The notes under the pieces were generated by a model. The model was not told where the DNA came from, searched no databases, and saw only the letters and a list, made by a program, of their open reading frames with translations. The translations under genes were made by a program, and so were the position numbers. Of a stretch of DNA of 64,000 bases, positions 51,517-59,197 are shown one piece after another. The stretch comes from Streptomyces sp. Act143 (GTDB lineage: Bacteria; Actinomycetota; Actinomycetes; Streptomycetales; Streptomycetaceae): assembly GCF_003143935.1 (NCBI RefSeq), contig NZ_QFRX01000001.1:3632162-3696161 (forward strand), in the 5' to 3' direction. The stretch's first letter is position 1. Each line of letters opens with the position of its first letter.

Positions 51517-53007
51517 TCAAGCCGTGTCGCGCCCCCCGCTCCCGGAGCTCTCAGGCTCCCAACCCATGGTCTTCTCGATCTTCCTGTTGTTCTCCTCCTC
51601 GCTGTTGTCGACGCAGCCCGCGTAGTGGCGGTCGATGACCTCTGGAGAGGTGCCCGCGCGGCGGGCCACCTCCGCTACGGGGAGGCCCGAGCGGAGCCAG
51701 TCTGTGATGCACGTGGCGCGGCCGTCGTAGGGCTTCCGAGCCAGCGGCGACGCGTACTTGTACGGCGGGAAGGCGTATTGCCGAGCCTCCTGCCAGACAC
51801 GCCAGTAGCTGGACGTGCCGACCAGGCCGCCCCGCTCGTTCTGGAACAGCCGGCCGTCCGCCGCCGTGCCGAACTCCTTCACGTGCGCTCGGAGCATCGC
51901 CACCAGGACTGGCGGAATCGGCACGGGCCGGTCTGCGGCGGGGTCCCGCATCTTGAGGCCACGCTTGTCATGCCGCTCGCCGGAATCGGTCCACTTCTTA
52001 CCGGACACGGGGCGCGTTTCCCGGAGGGTGAGCACGCCCCACCCCTTCTCCGGCAAGTGGCAGTTCTCCAGCTTCAGCCCCACGACTTCAGCCGGGCGCA
52101 TTGCGGCGTAGAGGATGCAGCCGAAGAAGGCAACGAGACGTCTCCCCCGGTTTCGGTGCACCGACCCCACATAGGAAACGGCCGTCAAGAACTCCCGCCC
52201 CTGCGCTGCGTTCATGAGGACGCGCGGGTCGATAGGGCCGCTGGCAGCAGTGGACGGCCGTTCCAACCCGGCGATCGGGTTCTCTTTGAGATACCCCTTC
52301 TGGACTGCGTACGCCATGGCCATGTTGAACCCACGGCGACGACGCTTGTAGGTGTCCTTTGCCGCCAACTTGCCGTCGAGCTTGTAGACGAGCCGGTAGT
52401 GGACGTCTTCCGCGACGCTGGAGTTTGTGAGAGCCGAGAGCGGTAGGGAGTTCTCCCGCAGCCACGTGCAGACCTTTTCCAGGTCCGGCGGCGGCTCCTC
52501 TTTCACGTGAGCTGGCACGATGGCCCACCTCACGGCCCGCCGCACGGCGCGCAGTTCGGGAACATCCGCGCCCTCTCCCATCATGCCCAGGGCCGCCGAT
52601 GCAAGGCTGTCCGCGTACCCTTCCCGCGTCTTCGCCGCGGCGGTGCGCCAACGACGTTGCATGAACTCACGCGAGAATTCCCACCATGTGGGGTCCAACT
52701 TCGCCTCGGCCTTTGCCGCTTCGGCCGCTTCCTCCTGTCGCACTTCCGACTCGGGCAGACCCGATTCGATCTCGAATGGCTCGCCGCGCCGGTTCATCGC
52801 GTGCAGCAGCTCATTGCGTCGGCTCTCGGCGAGCGGGAGCGTGGCGAATGTGTCGCCCCATACTCGACCAGCCACCACCCAACGAACTCTCCATGGGCGG
52901 GACTTGCGGCCGGTCTTGGCGATTTTCCAGAGCTTGACATCAAAGGTGTAGCCCGGCCGGGCAGACCCACGAGGGCGCCCGGCCGGGGTGTCGTTCTCAG
53001 TGCTCAC
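51517..53007 (-). CDS. int: Tyrosine-type site-specific integrase
   Basis: This 496-residue recombinase integrates and excises the element. It has an N-terminal arm-binding region, a SAM-like core-binding domain (about residues 105-250) and a catalytic domain with R304 (AAMRPAEVVGL), Box II PYDGRATCITDWL with R430, and nucleophile Y462 (DRHYAGC). The histidine of the usual HxxR is Tyr (YDGR), a change I recall from AICE integrases, and the later LGHS histidine is Thr (AGTS). GTG 53007 overlaps the xis stop (GTGA) with GGAGGA upstream, so int is translationally coupled to xis. Confidence 0.93.
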   Translation of the reverse strand: MSTENDTPAGRPRGSARPGYTFDVKLWKIAKTGRKSRPWRVRWVVAGRVWGDTFATLPLAESRRNELLHAMNRRGEPFEIESGLPESEVRQEEAAEAAKAEAKLDPTWWEFSREFMQRRWRTAAAKTREGYADSLASAALGMMGEGADVPELRAVRRAVRWAIVPAHVKEEPPPDLEKVCTWLRENSLPLSALTNSSVAEDVHYRLVYKLDGKLAAKDTYKRRRRGFNMAMAYAVQKGYLKENPIAGLERPSTAASGPIDPRVLMNAAQGREFLTAVSYVGSVHRNRGRRLVAFFGCILYAAMRPAEVVGLKLENCHLPEKGWGVLTLRETRPVSGKKWTDSGERHDKRGLKMRDPAADRPVPIPPVLVAMLRAHVKEFGTAADGRLFQNERGGLVGTSSYWRVWQEARQYAFPPYKYASPLARKPYDGRATCITDWLRSGLPVAEVARRAGTSPEVIDRHYAGCVDNSEEENNRKIEKTMGWEPESSGSGGRDTA

Positions 53008-53198
53008 GCAGCGTCCTCCCGCTCCGCAAGCCAACGCTCATACTCGGATCGGCGAATGCGTACGTCCCCGTTCGGCAGCTTGATCGAGCGGGGGCCTTTC
53101 CCGAGTTGGCGCCACCGGTAGAAGGTCGCGGGGGCTACCTTGAGGTCCGCGAGGACCTCCTTGATGGTCAACTTCTCGTCCCCAGCGCGGGCGCTCAT
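53004..53198 (-). CDS. xis: Excisionase / MerR-type helix-turn-helix protein
   Basis: This 64-residue DNA-binding protein has the winged-helix signature KLTIKEVLADLKVAPATFYR, then WRQLGKGPRSIKLPNGDVRIRRSEYERWL. It directly precedes and overlaps int, the usual place for the recombination directionality factor of AICEs. It is rich in basic residues. Assignment as excisionase rests on size, fold and position. Confidence 0.88.
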   Translation of the reverse strand: MSARAGDEKLTIKEVLADLKVAPATFYRWRQLGKGPRSIKLPNGDVRIRRSEYERWLAEREDAA

Positions 53199-53379
53199 GC
53201 CGCACTCCTCTGTTCCGTTTTCGGCGTTGGGAGGGCCGTTTCACCCCTCTTGGGAATCCGCAACATCCGCCACGCCGCAACATTGCTGGTCAGCGGCTTG
53301 AATCTGTGGCGGATGCCGTTTGTGTTGCGGATAGCTGCCGCCACGCAGGTGCGCGGCGGCAGCTATCGGGCGCGGCTGG
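53199..53379. other. 181-base repeat-rich gap upstream of xis
   Basis: This gap contains part of the TTGCGG repeat cluster and a perfect 13-bp hairpin (GATAGCTGCCGCC at 53330-53342 with its complement at 53355-53367, 12-base loop). It should hold the xis-int promoter and possibly a replication origin. Confidence 0.6.
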
Positions 53380-53505
53380 TCAGCCAGCGATGCGAAGTTG
53401 GCGTGTGTCGGTTTCCGCGTGCATGTGGCGGCTGGCGGAGGGGGCTTCCGCCACAACTTCACCCCCGTTGACCTGCGTTGTTGCGGATGTGGCGGACGTT
53501 GCGGA
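53258..53505. repeat. Inverted TTGCGG-type repeat cluster (candidate origin/control site)
   Basis: Minus-orientation copies of the unit lie at 53258-53283 (CCGCAACAT, CCGCCACG, CCGCAACAT), plus-orientation units at 53306-53314 and 53322-53332 (GTGGCGGAT, GTGTTGCGGAT), and a three-unit plus copy at 53478-53505 inside the DUF3631 coding end. The first and last blocks are near-perfect inverted copies of about 26 bases. A 13-bp hairpin sits in the middle. This iteron-like arrangement suggests binding by a replication or regulatory protein. Confidence 0.65.
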
Positions 53506-54645
53506 CTTCTGGGAGTCCGGGGGGCAGTAGCGGTTCCAGGCGTCTTGGAGGTCTTCCGCGTAGTAGCCCTTGGGGGTGGTGGCGCCGACTCGGATGCCGC
53601 GGGGCTTGATGGGGCTGTTGTCGGGGCGCACGTACTGGCTCAGGAGCTTGGACAGGGCGCGTGCGGTGAGCGGTTTGATGCCTTGCCCGTCCTCGCTCAT
53701 GTCGGCCCACGGGGCGTCGTCCAGGTTGAGGAGGACTTCGAGGATGGCCGCGGTGGGCATCCGGTCCACGCCGCAGAACACCTTGTCGCGCAGGTCGGTC
53801 AGCAGCCGCACCCCCAGCGATGCCTGGTCGCCCTCGGATGCGGCCTTGATGAGCGCCACGCAGGCAGCGCGGGCCCGCTCGGGCCAGTGCCCGCCGGCCG
53901 CGTCCGCCACGGCGAGCAGGGGTTCCCACACATCCGCGGGCCGGTCGGTGACGCCCTCGGGCATCTGCGGCCATGCTCCGGCGACCTGGTCGTGCAGGGG
54001 TGCCGTCCACTCCGCGAGCCGGTCGCGCAGGGCGTGGCCCTGCTTTTCGTGGATGCGCCGCCGGTAGGGCTCGCACTTTTCGTTGGGTGCCTTCTTGCGC
54101 ATGCGGATGATGACGGAGCGGGTCAGGATCGTGTCCGGGAGGGAGCCGAGTCCGGCCATCGCGACCGCGCAGAACGACGGCAGGAACGCCGCCTTCTGGT
54201 CCGAACCCTCCCCGACGCAGCGCAGGGACTTCGCGCCGCGCCGGTAGCCGGAGTTGAGGAACCCGCGGACTTCCTCGTTCCCGCCGGCCTTGGGCCCGAA
54301 CACCGTATCGATCTCGTCGAAGAGCAGCGTGGGCGTGCCCTCATCCGCCGACACGAGCCGGAACAGGGCGTTGGCGGAGGCGTTGACGGTGGTTGCCGCG
54401 CGCGGGGTCAGGGTCTCGATGATCTCCAGCGCCCGGGACTTCCCCGACCCCGGTTCGGGGCTGAGGAAGGCGATGCGGGCGGTGCCGTCGAGGGCGTCCA
54501 TCAGGTGCGCGTGCGCGTCCCACAACGTGACGGCGACATAGGCGTGCTCGGTGGGGAAGACGTTGAAGCGCCGGTGGAACGCTTCGACCTCATCGAGCAG
54601 GACCGCGCCGTCGATGGGCGGTGCGGGCGGGTTGGTGCTGGTCAT
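53380..54645 (-). CDS. DUF3631 ATPase (replication module)
   Basis: This 421-residue protein has Walker A SPEPGSGKS (62-70), Walker B TLLFDEID (D109-E110) and the DUF3631 C-terminal region (VFCGVDRMPTAAILEVLLNLDD, then RALSKLLSQYV). DUF3631 proteins in mobile elements accompany primases and probably act as helicase-like loaders. The C-terminus contains SATSATSATT, produced by the TTGCGG DNA repeat. ATG 54645 has AAGGAGG upstream and overlaps the preceding gene's stop (ATGA). Confidence 0.88.
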   Translation of the reverse strand: MTSTNPPAPPIDGAVLLDEVEAFHRRFNVFPTEHAYVAVTLWDAHAHLMDALDGTARIAFLSPEPGSGKSRALEIIETLTPRAATTVNASANALFRLVSADEGTPTLLFDEIDTVFGPKAGGNEEVRGFLNSGYRRGAKSLRCVGEGSDQKAAFLPSFCAVAMAGLGSLPDTILTRSVIIRMRKKAPNEKCEPYRRRIHEKQGHALRDRLAEWTAPLHDQVAGAWPQMPEGVTDRPADVWEPLLAVADAAGGHWPERARAACVALIKAASEGDQASLGVRLLTDLRDKVFCGVDRMPTAAILEVLLNLDDAPWADMSEDGQGIKPLTARALSKLLSQYVRPDNSPIKPRGIRVGATTPKGYYAEDLQDAWNRYCPPDSQKSATSATSATTQVNGGEVVAEAPSASRHMHAETDTRQLRIAG

Positions 54646-54986
54646 GCGGCGTTCCTCCTTTCGTGTGCGGGGGTGGTGCGGTGGGGGCAGTGGCCGACGC
54701 GGACGCGGGTGGTCAGTTCGATGACCGCCGCCTTGCCGCGGGCGCGTTCGTGGTGGCCGCAGGCGCACAGCCAGTCCGCGACGGGCGGGTGGGTGAACTG
54801 GACCTGCAAGCCGGGCGAGATGCCGGTGATGACGACCGTGTCGGTGTCGTCGGGGGGAAGGGCTGAAAGGACGGCCTGACGGCCGTCGTCCTTCGTGCCA
54901 CGGCCCCCGTCCGGGACACCGGCCATCAGGCGCGAACCCTCCAACGTGAGCGGGTGAGGCTTTTCAGGGCGGGGGTGGGGGCTCAT
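54642..54986 (-). CDS. Small protein with Cys/His pairs, in the replication module
   Basis: This 114-residue protein has a charged Pro-rich N-terminus and a C-terminal half with WLCACGHHERARG and RVGHCPHRT, four Cys/His clusters that could bind zinc. Both ends overlap neighbours by ATGA (54983-54986 and 54642-54645), so it is translated with the primase-polymerase and the DUF3631 ATPase. Function unknown; a small accessory to replication is inferred from the coupling. Confidence 0.75.
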   Translation of the reverse strand: MSPHPRPEKPHPLTLEGSRLMAGVPDGGRGTKDDGRQAVLSALPPDDTDTVVITGISPGLQVQFTHPPVADWLCACGHHERARGKAAVIELTTRVRVGHCPHRTTPAHERRNAA

Positions 54987-55912
54987 GCGGCCCCCTGCGG
55001 GCGGGCGGTGCGGATGGACCAGTCCAGGGCGCTGCGGATCGTGGTCCGGCACTCGCCGGCGGACAGTCCCGCCGCTTCACCTGCCGCCTGAAAAGCCTCC
55101 TCCACCATGCCTCGCGGGATCTCGCCCCAGGCGACGAACCTGCCCAGGGCGCGGGCGCTGACCATGAGCTGGTTGTTCCGGCCGCCCTCCGGTCCCCCCT
55201 TCTCCGGGGTGGCCCGCACGATGGCGGTCTCGCGTTCCAGGGCAACGGTGGCCCGGCGGGTGGCCTGGCCGGTAACGATGAGCGGCGCGGGTGCCACCGG
55301 GGCGGTGACGGGCGCCTGTAGCTGGCTCGCCAGCCAGGCGGGCAGTTCCGTGACCCGGTCCGCGGTGGTGATCTCGTAGTCGCCCTGGGGGAGGGTGCTG
55401 CCTGCGGCGACGACGTAGCCGCCCCAGGCGCGGGTGTCGACCAGCGGTGCGAGCATGCCCGCGGTGTTGGTCAGTCGGGTGCCGGGCGGGGTGGTGAAGT
55501 ACAGGTGCATGCCGCCGCTGGGTGTCCGCACCGTGTAGGTGGAAGGCCAGAGCTGTCCGGCGCGCTCGCAGAGCGCCAGGAAGGAGCTCACGCCGCTAGG
55601 CGTGTCCGAACTGCCTTCCCCGTTCTTCTCCTTGGGGACGTCCAGGTCGACGACGACCAGACCGGACGGGCCGGTCGCGATCGCGACGTTGGCCGGGTAG
55701 GTCTCCCAGCACAGGGCGATGCGCCTGGGGTCGGTGCTGGCCCGCTGTTCCCACTTCAGGTGCCCGCCAGTGCAGTCGCCGGTGGTGCGGCACCGGGCAG
55801 CACCGTGCAGGGCGGGCTGCTTGCTGCCAGGACGCAGGGGGAAGACGTGCCAGCCGCGGGCCGCGGCGGCGAGCGCTACGGACAGCAGCGGGGTGTGTAG
55901 GTGTTGGGGCAT
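54983..55912 (-). CDS. Bifunctional DNA primase/polymerase (Prim-Pol)
   Basis: This 309-residue protein has the archaeo-eukaryotic-type prim-pol domain: SVALAAAARGWHVFPLRPGSKQPAL at the N-terminus (shown as segments), catalytic D89 and D91 in VVVDLDV, H136 in PSGGMHLYFTT, and WGGYVVAAGS. The C-terminus is a helical extension. With the coupled DUF3631 ATPase it replaces the Rep protein of pSAM2-type elements and probably primes element replication. ATG at 55912. Confidence 0.92.
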   Translation of the reverse strand: MPQHLHTPLLSVALAAAARGWHVFPLRPGSKQPALHGAARCRTTGDCTGGHLKWEQRASTDPRRIALCWETYPANVAIATGPSGLVVVDLDVPKEKNGEGSSDTPSGVSSFLALCERAGQLWPSTYTVRTPSGGMHLYFTTPPGTRLTNTAGMLAPLVDTRAWGGYVVAAGSTLPQGDYEITTADRVTELPAWLASQLQAPVTAPVAPAPLIVTGQATRRATVALERETAIVRATPEKGGPEGGRNNQLMVSARALGRFVAWGEIPRGMVEEAFQAAGEAAGLSAGECRTTIRSALDWSIRTARPQGAA

Positions 55913-55935
55913 GCTGGAGGTCTCCAGTTTCTGTT

Positions 55936-55997
55936 GGAAGTGACTGGAAGGCCGGGGCGGTCGCGGTTCTTTGGCGAGAGAGCGACCGCCCCGGGCG
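55936..55997. repeat. 62-bp direct repeat, copy 1 (right of prim-pol)
   Basis: It matches 58273-58334 at 60 of 62 positions (differences at 55945 and 55970). It contains a 13-bp hairpin (55952-55964 with 55982-55994). It lies between the PAPS-reductase-like gene and the primase-polymerase gene. Confidence 0.9.
55952..55994 (-). terminator. Hairpin inside repeat copy 1
   Basis: CCGGGGCGGTCGC pairs with GCGACCGCCCCGG over a 17-base loop. It lies 7 bases past the stop of the PAPS-reductase-like gene, so it may end or attenuate that transcript before the primase gene. Confidence 0.6.
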
Positions 55998-56000
55998 TAT

Positions 56001-56822
56001 TCAGGTCATGCACCAGCCGGAGTCACAGCCGGTGTCGGTGTCGTCGAACGGCAGCGTGTCGACCCCGTCCGGGATCGCGTCGGCCAGCGGCCGAAGCAGG
56101 CTGGTCAGATACACGTGGTCCTTGCCGAGCGTGTCCCGGCGCCGGTTGAGCAGCGCTTCGAGGTCGCACGCCTTGGCGAACAGCTCCGGCTCGTTGCGGC
56201 GCATGTCGTGCCAGTTCTCCGGCCGGTGGAACGGGCAGAACCAGCACGCCGACTTCGGCGGCACCGGAAGCCCCACGCTGCGGAGGATGCGCGGGCAGTC
56301 CGCCCGTCGGATGCCGAGATCCAGCAGCGGGTATTCGATCTGCTCGTGCGGCTCGCAGCGCCGCTTGTTGGCGCGGCCGATCTCGTCCAGGCTGATGCCG
56401 ATGCCGACCGTGGCCGGGTTGTCGCGGGAGGCGCCGCGCCGCTTCAGTTCCTTGCCGATCACCTTGATTTTGAAGTCGCCGGTGCAGGCCCGGGTGCCCG
56501 GCGCCCCGCTCGGAGAGAGCCGCACCGGGATGGGCAGCGACCGTGAGCCCTCCCGGGTGATGCGCCCGTACAAGGTCTCGGATGTGCCGTCTTGGCGGAC
56601 GCGGCCGACGGTGACCAGCTCCAGCCCGTGGGCTTCGGCGAAGGGGCGCGCATACTGCTCGACATAGCGCAGGGTGGCGGGCTTCTCGGAGTCGTCACCG
56701 ACGTTGGCGAAGATGAACGTGCGGTAATCCAGTTCCCCGCGCGCTGCCAGCGCCAGAGCCGTGGTCGACTGCACACCGCCGCCGAAGCTGAACGCCTTGA
56801 TCGGCTCGGTCGTGGTCGTCAT
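56001..56822 (-). CDS. PAPS-reductase-like PP-loop protein
   Basis: This 273-residue member of the PAPS reductase/ATP pyrophosphatase superfamily has the PP-loop SFGGGVQST (12-20) and four spaced cysteines C113 (RACTGDFK), C176 (ADCPRIL), C193 and C196 (ACWFCPFH) that could hold an iron-sulphur cluster, as in DndC. No other dnd genes are visible. It is translationally coupled to the methyltransferase (ATGA overlap, 56819-56822), so a joint DNA- or nucleotide-modification role is plausible. A nucleotide- or DNA-sulphur reaction is inferred, not shown. Confidence 0.8.
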   Translation of the reverse strand: MTTTTEPIKAFSFGGGVQSTTALALAARGELDYRTFIFANVGDDSEKPATLRYVEQYARPFAEAHGLELVTVGRVRQDGTSETLYGRITREGSRSLPIPVRLSPSGAPGTRACTGDFKIKVIGKELKRRGASRDNPATVGIGISLDEIGRANKRRCEPHEQIEYPLLDLGIRRADCPRILRSVGLPVPPKSACWFCPFHRPENWHDMRRNEPELFAKACDLEALLNRRRDTLGKDHVYLTSLLRPLADAIPDGVDTLPFDDTDTGCDSGWCMT

Positions 56823-58249
56823 GCCGCCACCTCCAGCGTTTCGCCGGTGATGGCCTCAGCGACCATGGCGACAAGGTCGCGGGCGGCGGGCGGGGTGACC
56901 GCGTTGCCGAGCATCAGGACGCGGGTGCGCTTGTCGTTGGCGAGTAGCCGGTAGTCGTCGGGGAAGGCCATGGCTGCGGCGTACTCGTGCGGCTCCAGCA
57001 TCCGGAAGCGGCATTCCTCCACCGAGGTCACGGTGCCGCCGTACAGGGCGCCGTGCCGCTCCACCGTGGTCACCGTCGGCAGCGGCCGGGCCGCAGGGCG
57101 GGCGGTGCCGTTGCCGTAGTAGGGGATGACCAGGTCGGGGGCGGTGACGATGCCGTGATGGTTGCCGCCCGCCGTCACCGTCGCCAAGGGCGCGGTGATG
57201 GCCCGGTGCGAGGAACCCCCGCCGCGCAGTTCGATCATGTAAGGGGGCAGCGCGAGGCCGGTCTCGTTGCGGGTCGTGACCGTGCGCAGGGGCGCGGAGG
57301 CGGGGGCGGCCTTCTTGCCGTCGCGGCCCTCCACCGGCACGGCCAGCGGCTCGCTGAATGCGGCGAACCCGGCCCGGATACGGCGCAGGGTGTCGTCGGC
57401 GAGAGGCTGCTTGCGCTCGCCGATGGTGGCCGCGGGCAGGCGCCAGTCGATGACTTCGGCCGCAGACCGGACGGCCGGCTCCACCACCTGGTTGCGGCAC
57501 TCCACCCGCGGGCAGCGCCACACGTACTGAGCCCGCTTCCCGTAGCGGCCCCACGGGCGGGTGGGGCTGCACATCTTCGTCTGCTTCCAGCCCTGCATGG
57601 CCCGGATGCGTCCGTGGACGGGGCAGACGGCCGCCGGGCGGGTCCACTTGTCGAAGTCGGGGGCGCGCTCGCCGCGGCGCCACAGCACCACGTACATGCG
57701 ATCCCGTGACTGCGGGGCCGGGGCCCCGTAGGCGGCGGCGTGCATGGAGTTCATCCACACGATGCGGTGCTCGTAGCCCCAGGCGTGCAGGGTGCGCAGC
57801 CACGCGTCGAACACCGCGCCCGGGGCCTCCTTCGGGCCCCACCAGTAGGCGTCCACGACGTTCTCCACCACGATCGCCCGGTAGCGGTGGACCTCGGCGA
57901 AGCGCGGCACGTCGTGCATGGTCGCGCGGGAGCGGATCGCGGCCTCGTCCACCCCGGACGTGGCGAACAGGCCGTCGGCGTACTCGCCGTGCCCGCGTCG
58001 CCGGCCCTTGGCGATGGAGTGGTTGGTGCACTCCGGGGACGCCCACAGGATGTCGGTGGCCGGGTAGCGGCGCGGCTCCACCTGGGAGAGGTCGGCGCAG
58101 TCGTGGTCGGCGTCGGGGTGGTTGGCCTGGTGGGTGTCGACGGCGTGCCGGGCGTGGTTGGCGGCCATCGCCACCTTCACCCCGGGCACCGCGACGGCAC
58201 CGGTGGACGAACCCCCGGCACCGCAGAACAGATCGGTCAGCGTCAGCAC
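56819..58249 (-). CDS. DNA cytosine-5 methyltransferase
   Basis: This 476-residue methyltransferase has motif I LTDLFCGAGGSSTG, motif IV ASPECTNHS with C74 (SPEC where most have PPC), motif VI VVENVVDAY, motif VIII PQSRDRMYVVLW and motif X MLGNAVTPPAARDL. Between VIII and the recognition region lies a Cys cluster (C209, C227, C246, C251), probably a zinc ribbon. The recognition sequence is unknown and no restriction enzyme is adjacent. The start is GTG 58249 with GGAG 8 bases upstream. Confidence 0.92.
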   Translation of the reverse strand: MLTLTDLFCGAGGSSTGAVAVPGVKVAMAANHARHAVDTHQANHPDADHDCADLSQVEPRRYPATDILWASPECTNHSIAKGRRRGHGEYADGLFATSGVDEAAIRSRATMHDVPRFAEVHRYRAIVVENVVDAYWWGPKEAPGAVFDAWLRTLHAWGYEHRIVWMNSMHAAAYGAPAPQSRDRMYVVLWRRGERAPDFDKWTRPAAVCPVHGRIRAMQGWKQTKMCSPTRPWGRYGKRAQYVWRCPRVECRNQVVEPAVRSAAEVIDWRLPAATIGERKQPLADDTLRRIRAGFAAFSEPLAVPVEGRDGKKAAPASAPLRTVTTRNETGLALPPYMIELRGGGSSHRAITAPLATVTAGGNHHGIVTAPDLVIPYYGNGTARPAARPLPTVTTVERHGALYGGTVTSVEECRFRMLEPHEYAAAMAFPDDYRLLANDKRTRVLMLGNAVTPPAARDLVAMVAEAITGETLEVAA

Positions 58250-58272
58250 AGCTTCGGCTCCAGTTGGGTGTG

Positions 58273-58334
58273 GGAAGTGACGGGAAGGCCGGGGCGGTCG
58301 CGGTTCCTTGGCGAGAGAGCGACCGCCCCGGGCG
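58273..58334. repeat. 62-bp direct repeat, copy 2 (upstream of the methyltransferase)
   Basis: Same sequence and orientation as 55936-55997. It lies between SSB and the methyltransferase gene. Together the copies bracket exactly the methyltransferase and PAPS-reductase-like pair. Confidence 0.9.
58289..58331 (-). terminator. Hairpin inside repeat copy 2
   Basis: Same 13-bp stem as copy 1, 7 bases past the ssb stop on the minus strand. It would attenuate read-through from ssb into the modification pair. Confidence 0.6.
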
Positions 58335-58337
58335 GAT

Positions 58338-58778
58338 CTAGAACGGCGGCTGCTGCCCGCCACCCGCGGTGTTCCACGGGTCGTCCGACGGAGTGCCGCC
58401 GTTGCCGTTGGTCCGCTTGCTGTTGATGGTCACGGTGGTGAAGCGCAGGGAGGCGCCGATGTCGTCGACCTCGACGGCGAGCATCGAGCGGTTCTCGCCC
58501 TCCGGGGTCTGCCAGTCGTGCTGGCGTATACGCCCGGACAGCACCACCCGCGAGCCCTTGGTCAGGGAATCGGCGACGTGCTCGGCGAGCGCGCGCCAGG
58601 CGGCGCAACGGAAGAACGTGGACGTGCCGTCCTTCCACTGCCCGGACTCCTTGTCGAAGGTGCGCGGGGTGGAGGCGACAGTGAAGCGGGCCAGAGCCTG
58701 CCCGGATTCGAGAACCTTGATCTCGGGGTCAGCAGTCAGGTTGCCGATGACGGTGATGGGGGTCTCTCCGAACGACAT
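58338..58778 (-). CDS. ssb: Single-stranded DNA-binding protein
   Basis: This 146-residue element-encoded SSB has the OB-fold (MSFGETPITVIGNLTADPEI, then FFRCAAWRALAEHVADSL and GSRVVLSGRI). The C-terminus is shortened and ends DDPWN...QQPPF, keeping the PF tip but with fewer acidic residues than chromosomal SSB. AAGGAGA precedes ATG 58778. It supports element replication or single-strand steps. Confidence 0.93.
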   Translation of the reverse strand: MSFGETPITVIGNLTADPEIKVLESGQALARFTVASTPRTFDKESGQWKDGTSTFFRCAAWRALAEHVADSLTKGSRVVLSGRIRQHDWQTPEGENRSMLAVEVDDIGASLRFTTVTINSKRTNGNGGTPSDDPWNTAGGGQQPPF

Positions 58779-58801
58779 GCTGATCTCTCCTTCAGATACG
58801 G

Positions 58802-59107
58802 CTACTTGGAACGGGCGAGCTTGAGGGTCAGGCCGCCGACACCGACGGGCCCGGCGGCGCCGGCGATGACAGTGGCGGTGTGGGCGGCGGCCTCCATGAG
58901 CCAACACAAGGCGAAGACCAGTCCCCAGCCGCCCACGACAACGGCCCCGGCAATCGCGAACGGGTACAGCAACCGCTGCCACCGGACGCTGCTCGCGGTG
59001 GCGGGCTGGGTGACGATCACGACGGGCTGTCCGGTGGCCTGGGCGTGGTGGTAGACCTCTGCGGGGATGTGCGGGGCGATGCTGCGGGGCGGTTCGCGGT
59101 GGTGCAT
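58802..59107 (-). CDS. Small membrane protein of the element
   Basis: This 101-residue protein has a polar N-terminal 40 residues and two hydrophobic segments (about 46-70 and 74-93), ending in LARSK. GGAAGGGAG lies 6 bases before the ATG. Such proteins are frequent next to traB in AICEs and are often called spread (Spd) proteins; the role here is inferred. Confidence 0.65.
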   Translation of the reverse strand: MHHREPPRSIAPHIPAEVYHHAQATGQPVVIVTQPATASSVRWQRLLYPFAIAGAVVVGGWGLVFALCWLMEAAAHTATVIAGAAGPVGVGGLTLKLARSK

Positions 59108-59143
59108 GTGGTGCTCCCTTCCGGCGAGCCGTGGGTATGCAGA

Positions 59144-59173
59144 GCGCCCGCACCGGGTGTTCCGGGCGGGCGC
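59144..59173 (-). terminator. Two-step hairpin between traB and the small membrane protein
   Basis: GCGCCCGC (59144-59151) pairs with GCGGGCGC (59166-59173), and CCGG pairs with CCGG inside it. It lies 37 bases upstream of the 58802-59107 gene and could end the traB transcript. Confidence 0.5.
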
Positions 59174-59197
59174 CTGCTGGTTACGGTGTGTGGTCGT

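Noticed and set aside
53199..53379. A small protein gene in the gap before xis
   Set aside because: Short open frames are interrupted and the region is explained better by inverted repeats and a hairpin.
56001..58249. A complete Dnd phosphorothioation or restriction-modification system
   Set aside because: No dndA, dndB, dndD or dndE homologue and no endonuclease is visible; only the methyltransferase and one PP-loop protein are present.
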